A DNA stretch of 64,000 nucleotides from positions 62,001 to 126,000 of the forward strand of contig NZ_SNZA01000005.1 in assembly GCF_004363305.1 (NCBI RefSeq), given 5' to 3'. This document shows, one piece after another, positions 18,211 through 27,066 of this stretch. Origin of the DNA: Marinomonas communis. GTDB lineage: Bacteria; Pseudomonadota; Gammaproteobacteria; Pseudomonadales; Marinomonadaceae. A program made the position numbers and the translations under genes. Every line of letters starts with the position of its first letter. Positions within the stretch are counted from its first letter, which is position 1. The notes under the pieces were generated by a model. It was not told where the DNA came from. It searched no databases and worked only from the letters and a program-made list of their open reading frames with translations.

Positions 18211-19881
18211 TTAAGACTGCCAAGTGACTTTGGCAACATAACTTTCAATCTTTAGCTTTATCAGGGCTTCTAGCCATAGGTTTTGGCTGGTCTGAAGGCG
18301 GTCGTTCGGCGCTTTCACTTCGATAAAGCGGATGCTTTTTTCCTCTGTCATAAATTGGATTAAGTCAGGCATACCACGTTTATGTTGACGTAAATCCTGC
18401 TCCAAATAATCAAACATTCCTCTCAGTTGTTCACTCGAAATGTTGTCTAGCGCAAGGTTGATCAGCTCCTCTGTTAAGCTTGGCCAATGAATAAATGGGC
18501 ACTGGAGTGAATGTTTCTTGTGAAAATGACGACGAATAATTGCCTGATAGGAGCCATCAACAATGGTCGCTCTAAGTTTAGAAAGCTGATTGGCTCTCGC
18601 TTGGAAAAAGTCTTTGCTGTAAATATCCAGTGGCGCCGACTGAAAAGGGTGTAGAAACGCACCTTTAATAGGGGCATAGATGGCCTCCCAGAACAGAAGT
18701 GCCCACAAGCTTGGTATTAATCGATTCTCTACATAATATACAGGCGATGACGACGTGCTAAGAGTATGAGCGACGGCGTTCTCGACGCGATAGTCTGAAG
18801 CAGGCAGATGGAGTAATAATTCAGGAATCTCTATGGGCTTTGCTCTCTTTACCGGTAGGCCGAGCTTACGCTGTTGGCGGTGTAAGATGCGCTGTAAGTA
18901 AATGCTGGTTTCACTGTGCTGGATAGCCTTCAATGCGGACTGAGCGAGTTGGGTAATGCTTTCGGGGGAATCGTAGCGCTCCATAAGTCTAAGTTGGCGA
19001 ACCAGAGCTGTATTGCTTTGTGTCGCGTCATACAGCGAAACGGCGTCTTTTAAAAGGTTGTTCTTTTCGAAGAGTTGAGCAAGCTTAAAACATACTCTTT
19101 TCCGTTTGGCTTCCAGCCACCTATTGTGACAAGCAGACAGTAAAAGAGGATCTATTTCTAAGGTGTCGGCACCATTAAGCAATGTGTTTTCAGTATCGGC
19201 TTGTAGGTCATCGAAATGCAAGTATCGGTCAATGTCTGAACGGTTTGTGAATGCTCTGAGCTCTGGTTGATAGGAGATGGATTCGTATTTGATATGCCCA
19301 AGCTCTGTCACAATAAACTCAGACCAGTCTTGTGCTAAATTGCCAAAAAACATCAGTTGAATTCGCTTATAAAAACTCGGGTATCGTAAGCGAATCCAAT
19401 GGTCTGTATCTCCCCAGTCTTGTGCTGTCCTTGGTTTTTCCGCCCATTGAGAGCTTTTTAGACGCTGATACAGCGTATCTTTTCGTTCACTCTTTTTGGG
19501 CGGAACAGGGAAATGGCGATGACAAAACGTCCAGATAATTTCTTTGTTAAACTTTGAGTAGGCCTCGTCCAAAGAAATTAAGGGGGCCATCTCAATGAGC
19601 TTTAAGTCCTCAAGCAAGGCAACGGCCTGATTGGTGTTCTCAATTTCAGCGTATTGCAGAGTGCCTAGAGGGAACAGCTCCCCTTGACGCATAACCATTC
19701 GTACCAACAGTGCTTGGGCATCACGTGGAAGGTTTAAGATATCTTGTAGCTGTTGTATCTCTTCGGTACATAAGCAATCACAGTGATGCTTAAGTACCCA
19801 CTGCCAAACGGTTAGTGCATTTTCTAAATAGTAAAATGGATTGGACAGTGAAGCGGCTTGTATGAAGTCTGATTTTTGCAT
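18211..19881 (-). CDS. FAN1-like VRR-NUC structure-specific nuclease
   Basis: A 556-residue protein. Its C-terminal VRR-NUC domain carries the PD-(D/E)xK active-site pattern RGMPDLIQF, then FIEVKAPNDRL and a Q-W helix. The long N-terminal part (SAP-like and TPR-like helices) and the overall length match bacterial FAN1 proteins such as the structurally characterised P. aeruginosa FAN1, which cut 5' flaps and help unhook interstrand crosslinks. No UBZ finger is present, as usual in bacteria. It starts at ATG 19881, divergent from the M23 peptidase gene. The downstream fdhD may be cotranscribed; no functional tie is apparent. Confidence 0.82.
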   Translation of the reverse strand: MQKSDFIQAASLSNPFYYLENALTVWQWVLKHHCDCLCTEEIQQLQDILNLPRDAQALLVRMVMRQGELFPLGTLQYAEIENTNQAVALLEDLKLIEMAPLISLDEAYSKFNKEIIWTFCHRHFPVPPKKSERKDTLYQRLKSSQWAEKPRTAQDWGDTDHWIRLRYPSFYKRIQLMFFGNLAQDWSEFIVTELGHIKYESISYQPELRAFTNRSDIDRYLHFDDLQADTENTLLNGADTLEIDPLLLSACHNRWLEAKRKRVCFKLAQLFEKNNLLKDAVSLYDATQSNTALVRQLRLMERYDSPESITQLAQSALKAIQHSETSIYLQRILHRQQRKLGLPVKRAKPIEIPELLLHLPASDYRVENAVAHTLSTSSSPVYYVENRLIPSLWALLFWEAIYAPIKGAFLHPFQSAPLDIYSKDFFQARANQLSKLRATIVDGSYQAIIRRHFHKKHSLQCPFIHWPSLTEELINLALDNISSEQLRGMFDYLEQDLRQHKRGMPDLIQFMTEEKSIRFIEVKAPNDRLQTSQNLWLEALIKLKIESYVAKVTWQS

Positions 19882-20065
19882 ATCAAGAATGTGTAAGAGG
19901 CTGTATTTTATAGCATTAGTTGATTTTGCAGACTGTCATTTTTTCTGAGACTCAGGCAAGATGTGTCTGTCTTTTAATTATGTATCAATATAATGCTAAT
20001 CTTCTAAAGCATTATATCTCTCAAGATGGCAGCAGAGAGCTGCCCTGGAAAGAAGTTTACTCTCT

Positions 20066-21439
20066 ATGGTTCAACCAAACAAAAAACTGCGCTGGCTGCC
20101 TCGCGGTCCACGATTGTGGGCTCTCCTTATTGTTACGGTCTTTGTGTTGTTTTTGATGATTTACGAAGGCTCCGTTGAAGATGATCAACGGGCTGAAAAT
20201 TACCGAGCTCTTCCGAATAGTCGCATAGAGCTCACCCCGATTACGACACAAATTGCGACGGCACCACTTCCCCCTGATTTGAATGATCTTGCCCCGCCAA
20301 CTGGTATAGGGGAGCGTGAACAAGCACCATCTGTTGTCGATCAGGTAGCCCAATCAGCGCCTAAGCCCAGAGTTGTGGAGCACCAAATCAAATCAGGAGA
20401 CACTCTAGAAGGCATTTTTCAGCGCTACGGTTTTCCAATTAATACTCTTTATAGTGTGTTAGAAGCAGACCAAGAATACTTGGTACTTGAACCGCTTCAA
20501 GTAGGAGACAGTTTACGCTTTGAAACGAATGACAAAGATGAGCTGATTCGTATTTCCCGCAAAATTGACCCAAGTAAGACCATTGCATATGTGCAGCATG
20601 ACAACGGTGGCTTCGTTTATAAAGAAGAATTGAAGCCTATTTCATGGAGTCAATTTACTAAGCACGGCGCAGTAGAAGGGAGTTTTTATCTGTCCGCTAA
20701 GCGAGCTGGGTTGTCGGATGCGAACGTGATGACGATCAGTGACTTGTTAAAAGGGCGTTTAGACTTTCGTCGTGATATCCGTGCAGGAGACCCATTTGAT
20801 GTGGTACTTAAGCAAGGGGATGTAGACGGCGAAAAAGTTGGCAGTGAACAGGTCGAAGCGGTACGTATCAAGGTTCGAGGTCAATACTATCAAGCCTTCC
20901 TCAATAGCTCTGATGGCCGATTCTATGATGAGTCGGGGAACAGTTTAACACCGGCTTTGCGTCGTTGGCCTACGTCTGTGACTTACCGTGTTAGCTCTGG
21001 TTTCAACCCAAATCGAATGCACCCAGTCACAGGCCGTCCTTCGCCGCATAATGGTACAGACTTGGCTACGCCAAGTGGAACCAAGGTACTGGCAACAGGT
21101 GATGGAATTGTTACTCGTACAGCCAACCATCGTTACGCAGGTAAGTACATTGATATTGATAATATCGGTAAGTACAGTACGCGCTTTTTGCACTTGAGTA
21201 AGATCCTCGTTAAAAAAGGTCAACGAGTGAAACGTGGGCAAGTGATCGCATTATCTGGTTCCACTGGTCGAGTTACTGGGCCTCACTTGCATTACGAGCT
21301 GCATATCAATGGTCGTCCAGTTAACCCTATGAAAGCCAAGATTCCGACTATGCAGTCGATTCCTAAATCAGAGCGAGGGGAGTTTGATAAAGCCATCGCT
21401 AGCTGGACTGCAATGATGGATGCGAAAGACATATTGTAG
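20066..21439 (+). CDS. M23 family murein DD-endopeptidase with OapA/LysM-like region
   Basis: A 457-residue envelope protein. A single N-terminal membrane anchor (about residues 15-35) is followed by a Pro-rich linker, a LysM/OapA-like domain around VEHQIKSGDTLEGIFQRYG, a middle domain, and a C-terminal M23 zinc metallopeptidase. Metal ligands are visible in HPVTGRPSPHNGTDLATP (HxxxxxxxD) and GPHLHYEL (HxH). It is similar in layout to MepM/YebA-type endopeptidases that cut peptidoglycan crosslinks during growth. It is divergent from the FAN1-like gene and ends at a strong bidirectional terminator shared with rsgA. Confidence 0.9.
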   Translation: MVQPNKKLRWLPRGPRLWALLIVTVFVLFLMIYEGSVEDDQRAENYRALPNSRIELTPITTQIATAPLPPDLNDLAPPTGIGEREQAPSVVDQVAQSAPKPRVVEHQIKSGDTLEGIFQRYGFPINTLYSVLEADQEYLVLEPLQVGDSLRFETNDKDELIRISRKIDPSKTIAYVQHDNGGFVYKEELKPISWSQFTKHGAVEGSFYLSAKRAGLSDANVMTISDLLKGRLDFRRDIRAGDPFDVVLKQGDVDGEKVGSEQVEAVRIKVRGQYYQAFLNSSDGRFYDESGNSLTPALRRWPTSVTYRVSSGFNPNRMHPVTGRPSPHNGTDLATPSGTKVLATGDGIVTRTANHRYAGKYIDIDNIGKYSTRFLHLSKILVKKGQRVKRGQVIALSGSTGRVTGPHLHYELHINGRPVNPMKAKIPTMQSIPKSERGEFDKAIASWTAMMDAKDIL

Positions 21440-21446
21440 AACGCAT

Positions 21447-21475
21447 AAAAAAACCTGCCGCGGCAGGTTTTTTTG
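21447..21475. terminator. Bidirectional terminator between M23 peptidase and rsgA
   Basis: A perfect 20-base palindrome at 21451-21470 (AAACCTGCCG joined to CGGCAGGTTT) has an A run on its left and a T run on its right. It can terminate both the plus-strand peptidase and the minus-strand rsgA transcripts. Confidence 0.88.
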
Positions 21476-21487
21476 TGGAAGATAGTG

Positions 21488-22465
21488 CTACTCAGAAAGG
21501 CTGTGCTTTCTCGCTCTCGCTTCAGAGTGAGCACTTCGATGAAACTTATCGTGGGGTTTGGATTTTTGCCCCCCATCGTCATCTTGGAAGAAACTTGAGC
21601 GTTTAAACGCTTTCACTCGTTGTTCTTCAAGTTCACCTTGTTCAACGGCCTGCTTAACAGCACAGCCCGGTTCATTGGAGTGTGTGCAGTCATTAAAGCG
21701 GCATTTCTCCGCAAGCTTGGCGACTTTCTCAAGGCCAGAGACGGCGCTTAACGCTTCGTTAGCCTGCAACTCTCGTAGAGCTGGAGAATCCAGTAAAACC
21801 GCACCATTAGGAAGTCTAAATAAGGCATCTTGCTTGACTGAAAAGTGCGTTGTATCCGCCTCGACATCGATTAGGCTTCGTACTAAGCGAGACTTGCCTG
21901 ACCCCGGAGCCCCCAAAATGGCAACGGTCTTGCCCTTTTTAAAGAAACCTTTTAAAGCTTCTAGTGGTTCGTCAGATTTAGTGTTTACCGTCTCAATCAT
22001 CAGCAGAGGGTTTAATCGCTGAACTTGATCGCGTTTTTCTTCTACGCTGTCGCAAAGGTCTGCTTTGGTAAGGACCACAATGGCGTCTGCTTCCGCATCG
22101 TGAACCAGTTCTAAGTAACGTTTGATTAAGTCCAAATTAAATGACTCATCAAGAGCGCTGACAATTAAAACTGTGTCGATATTGGAAGCAATTAGATGTT
22201 GATCCTGATTGAAAAGCGCACTTCGGTCTAATTTTCGAACGAACTGGCTAGCCGCATCGACCACCACCCAATCCCCAATGGTCATGTTAGGCTGTGAGGT
22301 GTGTTTGGATAAAGAGATCAAGCCGTTTTCTGAAAGCAGAGCGTACTGTGAAGATTCTACTTGGCAAACACGTGCAATTTTGTGCAATTCTAGGTCATCC
22401 AATGACAACTGTTGCTGGAAGTAGGTTTGCCATCCTAGTTCAAACAAAGAGATAGATGCATCCAT
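21488..22465 (-). CDS. rsgA: Ribosome small-subunit-dependent GTPase RsgA
   Basis: A 325-residue circularly permuted GTPase that matures the 30S subunit. An N-terminal OB-fold is followed by the G4 motif (VVLTKADLC), then the P-loop AILGAPGSGKSRL, then the switch. The zinc-binding C-terminal domain shows the C-x6-C-x-H-x5-C-like spacing in CRFNDCTHSNEPGC. The gene is monocistronic by appearance, ending at the shared terminator with the peptidase gene. The start ATG at 22465 is unambiguous. Confidence 0.93.
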   Translation of the reverse strand: MDASISLFELGWQTYFQQQLSLDDLELHKIARVCQVESSQYALLSENGLISLSKHTSQPNMTIGDWVVVDAASQFVRKLDRSALFNQDQHLIASNIDTVLIVSALDESFNLDLIKRYLELVHDAEADAIVVLTKADLCDSVEEKRDQVQRLNPLLMIETVNTKSDEPLEALKGFFKKGKTVAILGAPGSGKSRLVRSLIDVEADTTHFSVKQDALFRLPNGAVLLDSPALRELQANEALSAVSGLEKVAKLAEKCRFNDCTHSNEPGCAVKQAVEQGELEEQRVKAFKRSSFFQDDDGGQKSKPHDKFHRSAHSEARARKHSLSE

Positions 22466-22786
22466 TAAGATAACTCCAGGTGCATAAACACCAACAAACG
22501 AGATAAAGAATAGCCACTAGAATGCAAAAGTAGCCGTTCCTGTGAACAATTGACTATGGTTAAAGAGTATCCAATAACAGCAAGTCAATCATATTCGAGA
22601 GTAGCACAGTGTTTAACCAGTACAAATGTCTTTTTTGAGTTTTGTGATTTTTCATAATGTGTAAGTTCGTGCATTAAAATAGGCATATTCTGTGCTTTGA
22701 TTTACGGGTATTGCCGTTATCGATAAGGTAAGTAGTTACGGATATAAATAATGATGCCTATAAGCATTTTCTAGGGAGTCATAAGT
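22466..22786. promoter_or_regulatory. Divergent intergenic region, rsgA / phosphatase-kinase fusion
   Basis: A non-coding, AT-rich 321-base stretch between two divergent genes. It should contain both promoters. The only element I can assign is the ribosome-binding sequence AGGGAG, 8 bases before the ATG at 22787. No repeat, hairpin or RNA gene was recognised. Confidence 0.4.
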
Positions 22787-24460
22787 ATGTTGCTACACAC
22801 AAATGTCTATCTGTTACTTGCGCTAGTCTTTGTCTTTTTAAGTATCAGTACGGCTGATGTCTATTTTCGAAGTGCTTGGGTGTGGGCTGCGGCTTCATTT
22901 TTTGCAGTCAGTCTTGCTTACCTGTTGAATAAACCTACCATTTTTCGCAAACGTGCAAATGGCACCATTCCAATAGCGATTCGTTGGCTACTGTGGCCTT
23001 TCCTTTGGATGACACAATGCTATAACGCGGTTGCCCGTCGACGTGACAAGGTGCCTGCAATCCAAGAAGTGGAGCCAGGGCTATTTTTAGCACGTCGCTT
23101 ATTTCCTTCGGACATACATTTTCTTCGTTATCACGATATCGGTGCAGTCTTAGATGTCACGGCAGAATTTGATTCCCTTAATTGGACTTTGTTGGGGGAA
23201 GAGATTGATTACTTGAATGTCCCTATTTTGGATCATTCAATCCCCACTGAAGCTCAAGTAGAGCGTGCTCTGAATTGGATTCATACTCACCGAAAAGATG
23301 GTCGTAGCGTAATTGTTCACTGCGCTCTGGGCAGAGGTCGTTCAGTATTTATGATGGCGGCTTACTTGCTTAGTCAACATCCAGATAAAACGCCCGCCAG
23401 TGTTCTGAAGCAGATCAAAGCTGTTAGGAAAAGTGTTCATCTAAATAGAAAGCAACTGCATGAACTGACAACATTGCATCACAAGCACACCTTAAAGGTG
23501 AAAAATAGCGCTTGGTTGATCGCAAATCCAGTTGCTGGAACACGCCAATGGGAACATAGCAAAGCGCAGATTCTTGAGTTATTAAGCCCTTACTATGATC
23601 TCAACATAAAGACCACTTCAGAGGAGCGGAATGGTAGTTTTTGGGCCAAACAAGCGGTTGCAGCAAAGCCTGACCTAATCATTGCCTGTGGTGGCGATGG
23701 AACCGTGGCGGAAGTTGCGCAAGAGTTAGTGAATACACGAATCAAACTGGGGATCATTCCTCTCGGCACAGCGAATGCATTGAGTTATGCGCTGTGTGGG
23801 ATTGGGGTCAAAATCAACCCGATTCAAACTGCCTGTATGGCATTAATTGAAGGGATTGAACGTCGCGTCGATACAGCCAAATGTAATGACGAGGTGATGC
23901 TCATGCTTTGTGGTGTTGGCTTTGAGCAGCAAATGATTGTCAAAGCTGATAGGAGTAAGAAAAATACCAGTGGTCAATTGGCTTATCTGCAAGGCCTCTC
24001 TGAAGCAATTAGTGCAAATGAGTCTACGACTTATCAAGTCTGTATTAATGATCATGAAACCATTGAAATTAATACGCCGAGTTTGACGATCGCCAATGCC
24101 GCGCCAGTGACTACATTGCTTGCACAGGGTAAAGGTGCGCCAGATATCTCTGATGGTGTGATGGATTTGACGTGGTTGTCCCCAGACAGAGCCCAATTAC
24201 TGAATTTATTGGAGCTTGTAGGACACGGCCTAACAAATCGGCTGGAGGATCATGTCTATGAAGGGGTCAACCATACCACTGCATATCGTGTGTCTTTGAA
24301 GTCCAGTAGTACGATGGAATATGTTTTGGATGGCGAGAATCGTAGCGCTGATCAAATTACGATAGAGATGATTCCAAAATCTCTTTCTGTGATGGTCCCT
24401 GCGAAACTTGAGAGTACGAAGAGCAAAGTTGAAGAGCGTTTGATGAAGCACTCTTCATAA
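22787..24460 (+). CDS. Dual-specificity phosphatase fused to diacylglycerol-kinase-type lipid kinase
   Basis: A 557-residue fusion. Two membrane segments (about 5-45) are followed by a cysteine phosphatase domain (about 90-230) with general acid D149 and the active-site loop HCALGRGRS (C179, R185). A DAGK_cat/YegS-like lipid kinase domain (about 240-545) follows, with the nucleotide loop CGGDGT at 302-306 and GTANALSYAL. Both halves look intact. One chain could thus remove phosphate from a lipid phosphate and phosphorylate another lipid at the inner membrane, but substrates are unknown. The monocistronic gene converges with a lipoprotein gene. Confidence 0.88.
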   Translation: MLLHTNVYLLLALVFVFLSISTADVYFRSAWVWAAASFFAVSLAYLLNKPTIFRKRANGTIPIAIRWLLWPFLWMTQCYNAVARRRDKVPAIQEVEPGLFLARRLFPSDIHFLRYHDIGAVLDVTAEFDSLNWTLLGEEIDYLNVPILDHSIPTEAQVERALNWIHTHRKDGRSVIVHCALGRGRSVFMMAAYLLSQHPDKTPASVLKQIKAVRKSVHLNRKQLHELTTLHHKHTLKVKNSAWLIANPVAGTRQWEHSKAQILELLSPYYDLNIKTTSEERNGSFWAKQAVAAKPDLIIACGGDGTVAEVAQELVNTRIKLGIIPLGTANALSYALCGIGVKINPIQTACMALIEGIERRVDTAKCNDEVMLMLCGVGFEQQMIVKADRSKKNTSGQLAYLQGLSEAISANESTTYQVCINDHETIEINTPSLTIANAAPVTTLLAQGKGAPDISDGVMDLTWLSPDRAQLLNLLELVGHGLTNRLEDHVYEGVNHTTAYRVSLKSSSTMEYVLDGENRSADQITIEMIPKSLSVMVPAKLESTKSKVEERLMKHSS

Positions 24461-24487
24461 ACACTCTTCACAAAGGAGATAGGTACG

Positions 24488-25252
24488 TTACTCGCTTTCT
24501 AATCGGAGCTTTAATGTACCTGAAACTTCACCTGCACCATCTGCAGTTGGTGCATCAAAATCCAGCTCATATTTACTTCGGGTGGGGGCAAATGTTCCGA
24601 TCAATTTCTGGTTGATAACGATCTGGTAGGACTCTGTAAACGTTACATTAAGAGGTTCTGACATAGCATTTTCGACCAGAAAGTTTTCTGTCAACTTTAC
24701 AATACGAGACTCACCACGAACCCATTTTCCAACGAGAGATGGTGCTTTGAAGGCGCGGTCTTTCGCCACTTCAACAGCGGATAAGTGTAGCTGCAGCACG
24801 TCACCTTTATTAGGGTGCTCACGACGTTGCTCTACACGCTGATCAAGTTCAACAATCTGCGCAGTCAGTTGTCCGGTATAATCTTTTAGCTCACTAACTT
24901 TACTTTTCAATAAAGCTGAGTCATCCGTGGAAGGGATGGACAATTCCTTTTTGTCGACTGAGTGACCAAGTCTTTTTTCTAACTCTTCTACATTTTGCTT
25001 CGCGAGTAGCTCAAGTCTTTTGTATTGAGCTAACAACTCATCATGAGATTCAGCGTTGTTCTCTTGAGAGGCTTCAATGTTGCTAACAACGGCTTCTTTA
25101 GCCGTTTGCTTTGGCGTTAGCGCTTCACTTGGCTCAGTCGTTTTCACTACCGGCTCTTGGGCAGGCGCTCTGTCTGACGTGGAAATAGTGGGTAAGGAAC
25201 ACGCTGCCAACAATAGTGGAAGAAAAAGAAAACCAGTGCGTAAGATCCTCAT
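24488..25252 (-). CDS. Hypothetical lipoprotein with coiled coil
   Basis: About 254 residues from ATG 25252. The N-terminus is a type II signal peptide with lipobox LLAAC, so C18 should be lipidated. Next come a low-complexity Pro/Thr/Glu region, a predicted coiled coil (about 70-150, rich in Glu, Leu and Lys), and a C-terminal beta-rich domain of about 100 residues. I do not recognise the family. A longer frame reaching 25291 would put the signal peptide internally and is unlikely. It lies between the phosphatase-kinase fusion (convergent) and the HIS6-like gene (same strand). Confidence 0.65.
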   Translation of the reverse strand: MRILRTGFLFLPLLLAACSLPTISTSDRAPAQEPVVKTTEPSEALTPKQTAKEAVVSNIEASQENNAESHDELLAQYKRLELLAKQNVEELEKRLGHSVDKKELSIPSTDDSALLKSKVSELKDYTGQLTAQIVELDQRVEQRREHPNKGDVLQLHLSAVEVAKDRAFKAPSLVGKWVRGESRIVKLTENFLVENAMSEPLNVTFTESYQIVINQKLIGTFAPTRSKYELDFDAPTADGAGEVSGTLKLRLESE

Positions 25253-25379
25253 GTTCAAAAAAATTCCTAAAGTGAATGAAATATGCGCCAAGTATGCGGT
25301 AATGGGGGAGTGATGTCGAGTCAGGGAATGCGCAACAAATCGAGGGATCTTAATGTTCCCTCGATTTGTTGCTTAGCGT

Positions 25380-26144
25380 TTATTGCTGCTGGTTCCAGCT
25401 AATGCAATCTTCTAAAGAGATGCCTTTGCCACCAAAGATATCTAATGCACTGCCAATGGTTAAATCCACTTCACCATTTGACAATTCATGCACTCTCTTA
25501 AGGTCGTTCAAGGATCGTGCTCCACCAGCATAGGTGACGTCGATAGGGCAGCCTTGACCTAACAAAGCTACTAACTTCTCATCAATGCCAGCTTGCAGGC
25601 CTTCAACGTCTGCCGCATGAATCAAGAACTCGTCACAGTGATTGGCAAGCTCAATTAAGTTTTCCAAATTGACTTCAGTTGAGGTCACTGTTTGCCAGCG
25701 GTCAGTTGCAATAAACCAACTGTCACCCACTTGACGGCAGCTTAAATCAAGTACCAAACGGTCGGTCCCTGTCTCACGCTTAATCTTGTCTAAGCGGTCC
25801 CATGAGAACTCTCCGTCTTGAAATAGATAAGATGTCACGATGACGTGAGATGCACCGGCTTTTAGATATTCAGCGGCATTTTTTACGGTCACACCACCGC
25901 CATATTGGAGGCCGTCAGGATAAGCTCGTAATGCGCTTAATGCTTCCAATTTGTTTTGTTTGTCTTTGCCCAGTGCAATAACGTGGCCACCGGTGAGGCC
26001 ATGTTCACGATATAGGTTGGCGTAATAGGCTGCATCATAGTCGCTAATGAAGTTTTCTTTTGCGCCAGTATCATTCAAGCTCCCGCCTACAATTTGCTTA
26101 ACTTTACCCTGATGTAGGTCGATGCATGGACGAAATAGTGTCAC
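25380..26144 (-). CDS. Eukaryotic-type HisA (HIS6-like) ribotide isomerase
   Basis: A 254-residue TIM barrel that should catalyse the ProFAR-to-PRFAR isomerisation in histidine biosynthesis. Its sequence follows the fungal/plant HIS6 pattern rather than bacterial HisA. Examples are RPCIDLHQGKVKQIVGG at the start, GGHVIALG, VIVTSYLF, RLVLDLSCR, WQTVTS, FLIHAADVEGL, then VTYAGGA and VDLTIGSALDIFGG, ending WNQQQ. Yeast His6 has near-equivalent strings at each of these places, recalled from memory. The start is GTG 26144 with GGAG six bases upstream. No other his gene is adjacent, which supports an isolated transferred gene. Confidence 0.87.
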   Translation of the reverse strand: MTLFRPCIDLHQGKVKQIVGGSLNDTGAKENFISDYDAAYYANLYREHGLTGGHVIALGKDKQNKLEALSALRAYPDGLQYGGGVTVKNAAEYLKAGASHVIVTSYLFQDGEFSWDRLDKIKRETGTDRLVLDLSCRQVGDSWFIATDRWQTVTSTEVNLENLIELANHCDEFLIHAADVEGLQAGIDEKLVALLGQGCPIDVTYAGGARSLNDLKRVHELSNGEVDLTIGSALDIFGGKGISLEDCISWNQQQ

Positions 26145-26275
26145 TGAAGGCTCCAGTATCCAATCAAAAAGGACAGTGATTGTAACGAACTTGTCAAAAG
26201 ATGCGAAGCAAGATTATGAAACCTGCGTCTGCTGTTACAATACACTGCTCACAAATAACCTCTCTAGAGAACCTT

Positions 26276-26689
26276 ATGTCGCTGAAAATCTCCAATACTG
26301 TTGAAATTCCTGATCATGAAATTGAGATGACGGCGATACGGGCGCAAGGGGCTGGCGGCCAAAATGTTAACAAGGTCTCCAGTGCCATACATCTACGCTT
26401 CGATATTTTGCAGTCGTCTTTGCCTGAGCGTATTAAAGAACCATTACTTGCTTTAAAAGACAGCCGTATTTCAAAAGACGGGGTCATTATTATTAAAGCG
26501 CAGCAGTTTCGCACTCAAGAAGCGAATCGTGAAGATGCCTTAAATCGTCTGCAAGGCTTAATTCTTGAGGCCATTCGTCCACAAAAAATGCGTCGCCCAA
26601 CTAAGCCAACCAAAAGCTCGCAGAGAAAACGTCTTGATAACAAAAAAGCACGAGGTGCTATCAAAAGTCAGCGACAGGCAAAGTGGTAA
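26276..26689 (+). CDS. arfB: Alternative ribosome-rescue factor ArfB (YaeJ)
   Basis: A 137-residue peptidyl-tRNA hydrolase that frees stalled ribosomes without a stop codon. The release-factor catalytic loop is visible as RAQGAGGQNVNKVSSA. The basic C-terminal tail (RPTKPTKSSQRKRLDNKKARG) is the part that enters the empty mRNA channel. The length fits the family. The frame extends upstream to 26201, but MSLKIS at 26276 is the family-like start. It is divergent from the HIS6-like gene. Confidence 0.92.
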   Translation: MSLKISNTVEIPDHEIEMTAIRAQGAGGQNVNKVSSAIHLRFDILQSSLPERIKEPLLALKDSRISKDGVIIIKAQQFRTQEANREDALNRLQGLILEAIRPQKMRRPTKPTKSSQRKRLDNKKARGAIKSQRQAKW

Positions 26690-27066
26690 ATCAAGGTTTT
26701 ATTATTAACAACTGATATAAGAAAAAATAGCTTATCTCTAATTGATATAAGCTTATTACTTTTTGTGTTGACTATCTTAGTTAATGAGACTCTAATGTAG
26801 CCCGCTGCGATGCACTGGGTGGCGTTGGCCGCTAGGTGTTGAAATTCTTATTGTAAAGAATGTGTAAGTTGGCTCTAAGTGAACTCATTAGTGACATTTA
26901 TTGATCTAACGCAATGACCCATAAGCGCAGCTAATAAATAATTCGCATGTATGCTAACCATACATTCAGTGAATGACTTGGCATTAGTTGGCGACCAAAA
27001 GAAATAAGAGCATTGAAGTGCCTAGGAAGCGCCGCCGTTTTCTTACGTTAGACATGGGTTAAGATC
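26690..27066 (+). promoter_or_regulatory. Intergenic region upstream of cydA
   Basis: A 377-base non-coding stretch. Near its start an inverted repeat AGCTTAT/ATAAGCT (26729-26753), followed by TATTACTTTTTG, may terminate arfB. The remainder presumably holds the cydAB promoter. Oxygen-responsive regulators (ArcA, FNR) control cyd operons in relatives, but the only FNR-like sequence (TTGAT-N4-CGCAA at 26901-26914) is a weak match. I see no convincing ArcA site or RNA element. Confidence 0.35.

Noticed and set aside
26901-26914. FNR-like box upstream of cydA
   Set aside because: Only 8 of 10 half-site positions match, and AT-rich DNA gives such matches often.
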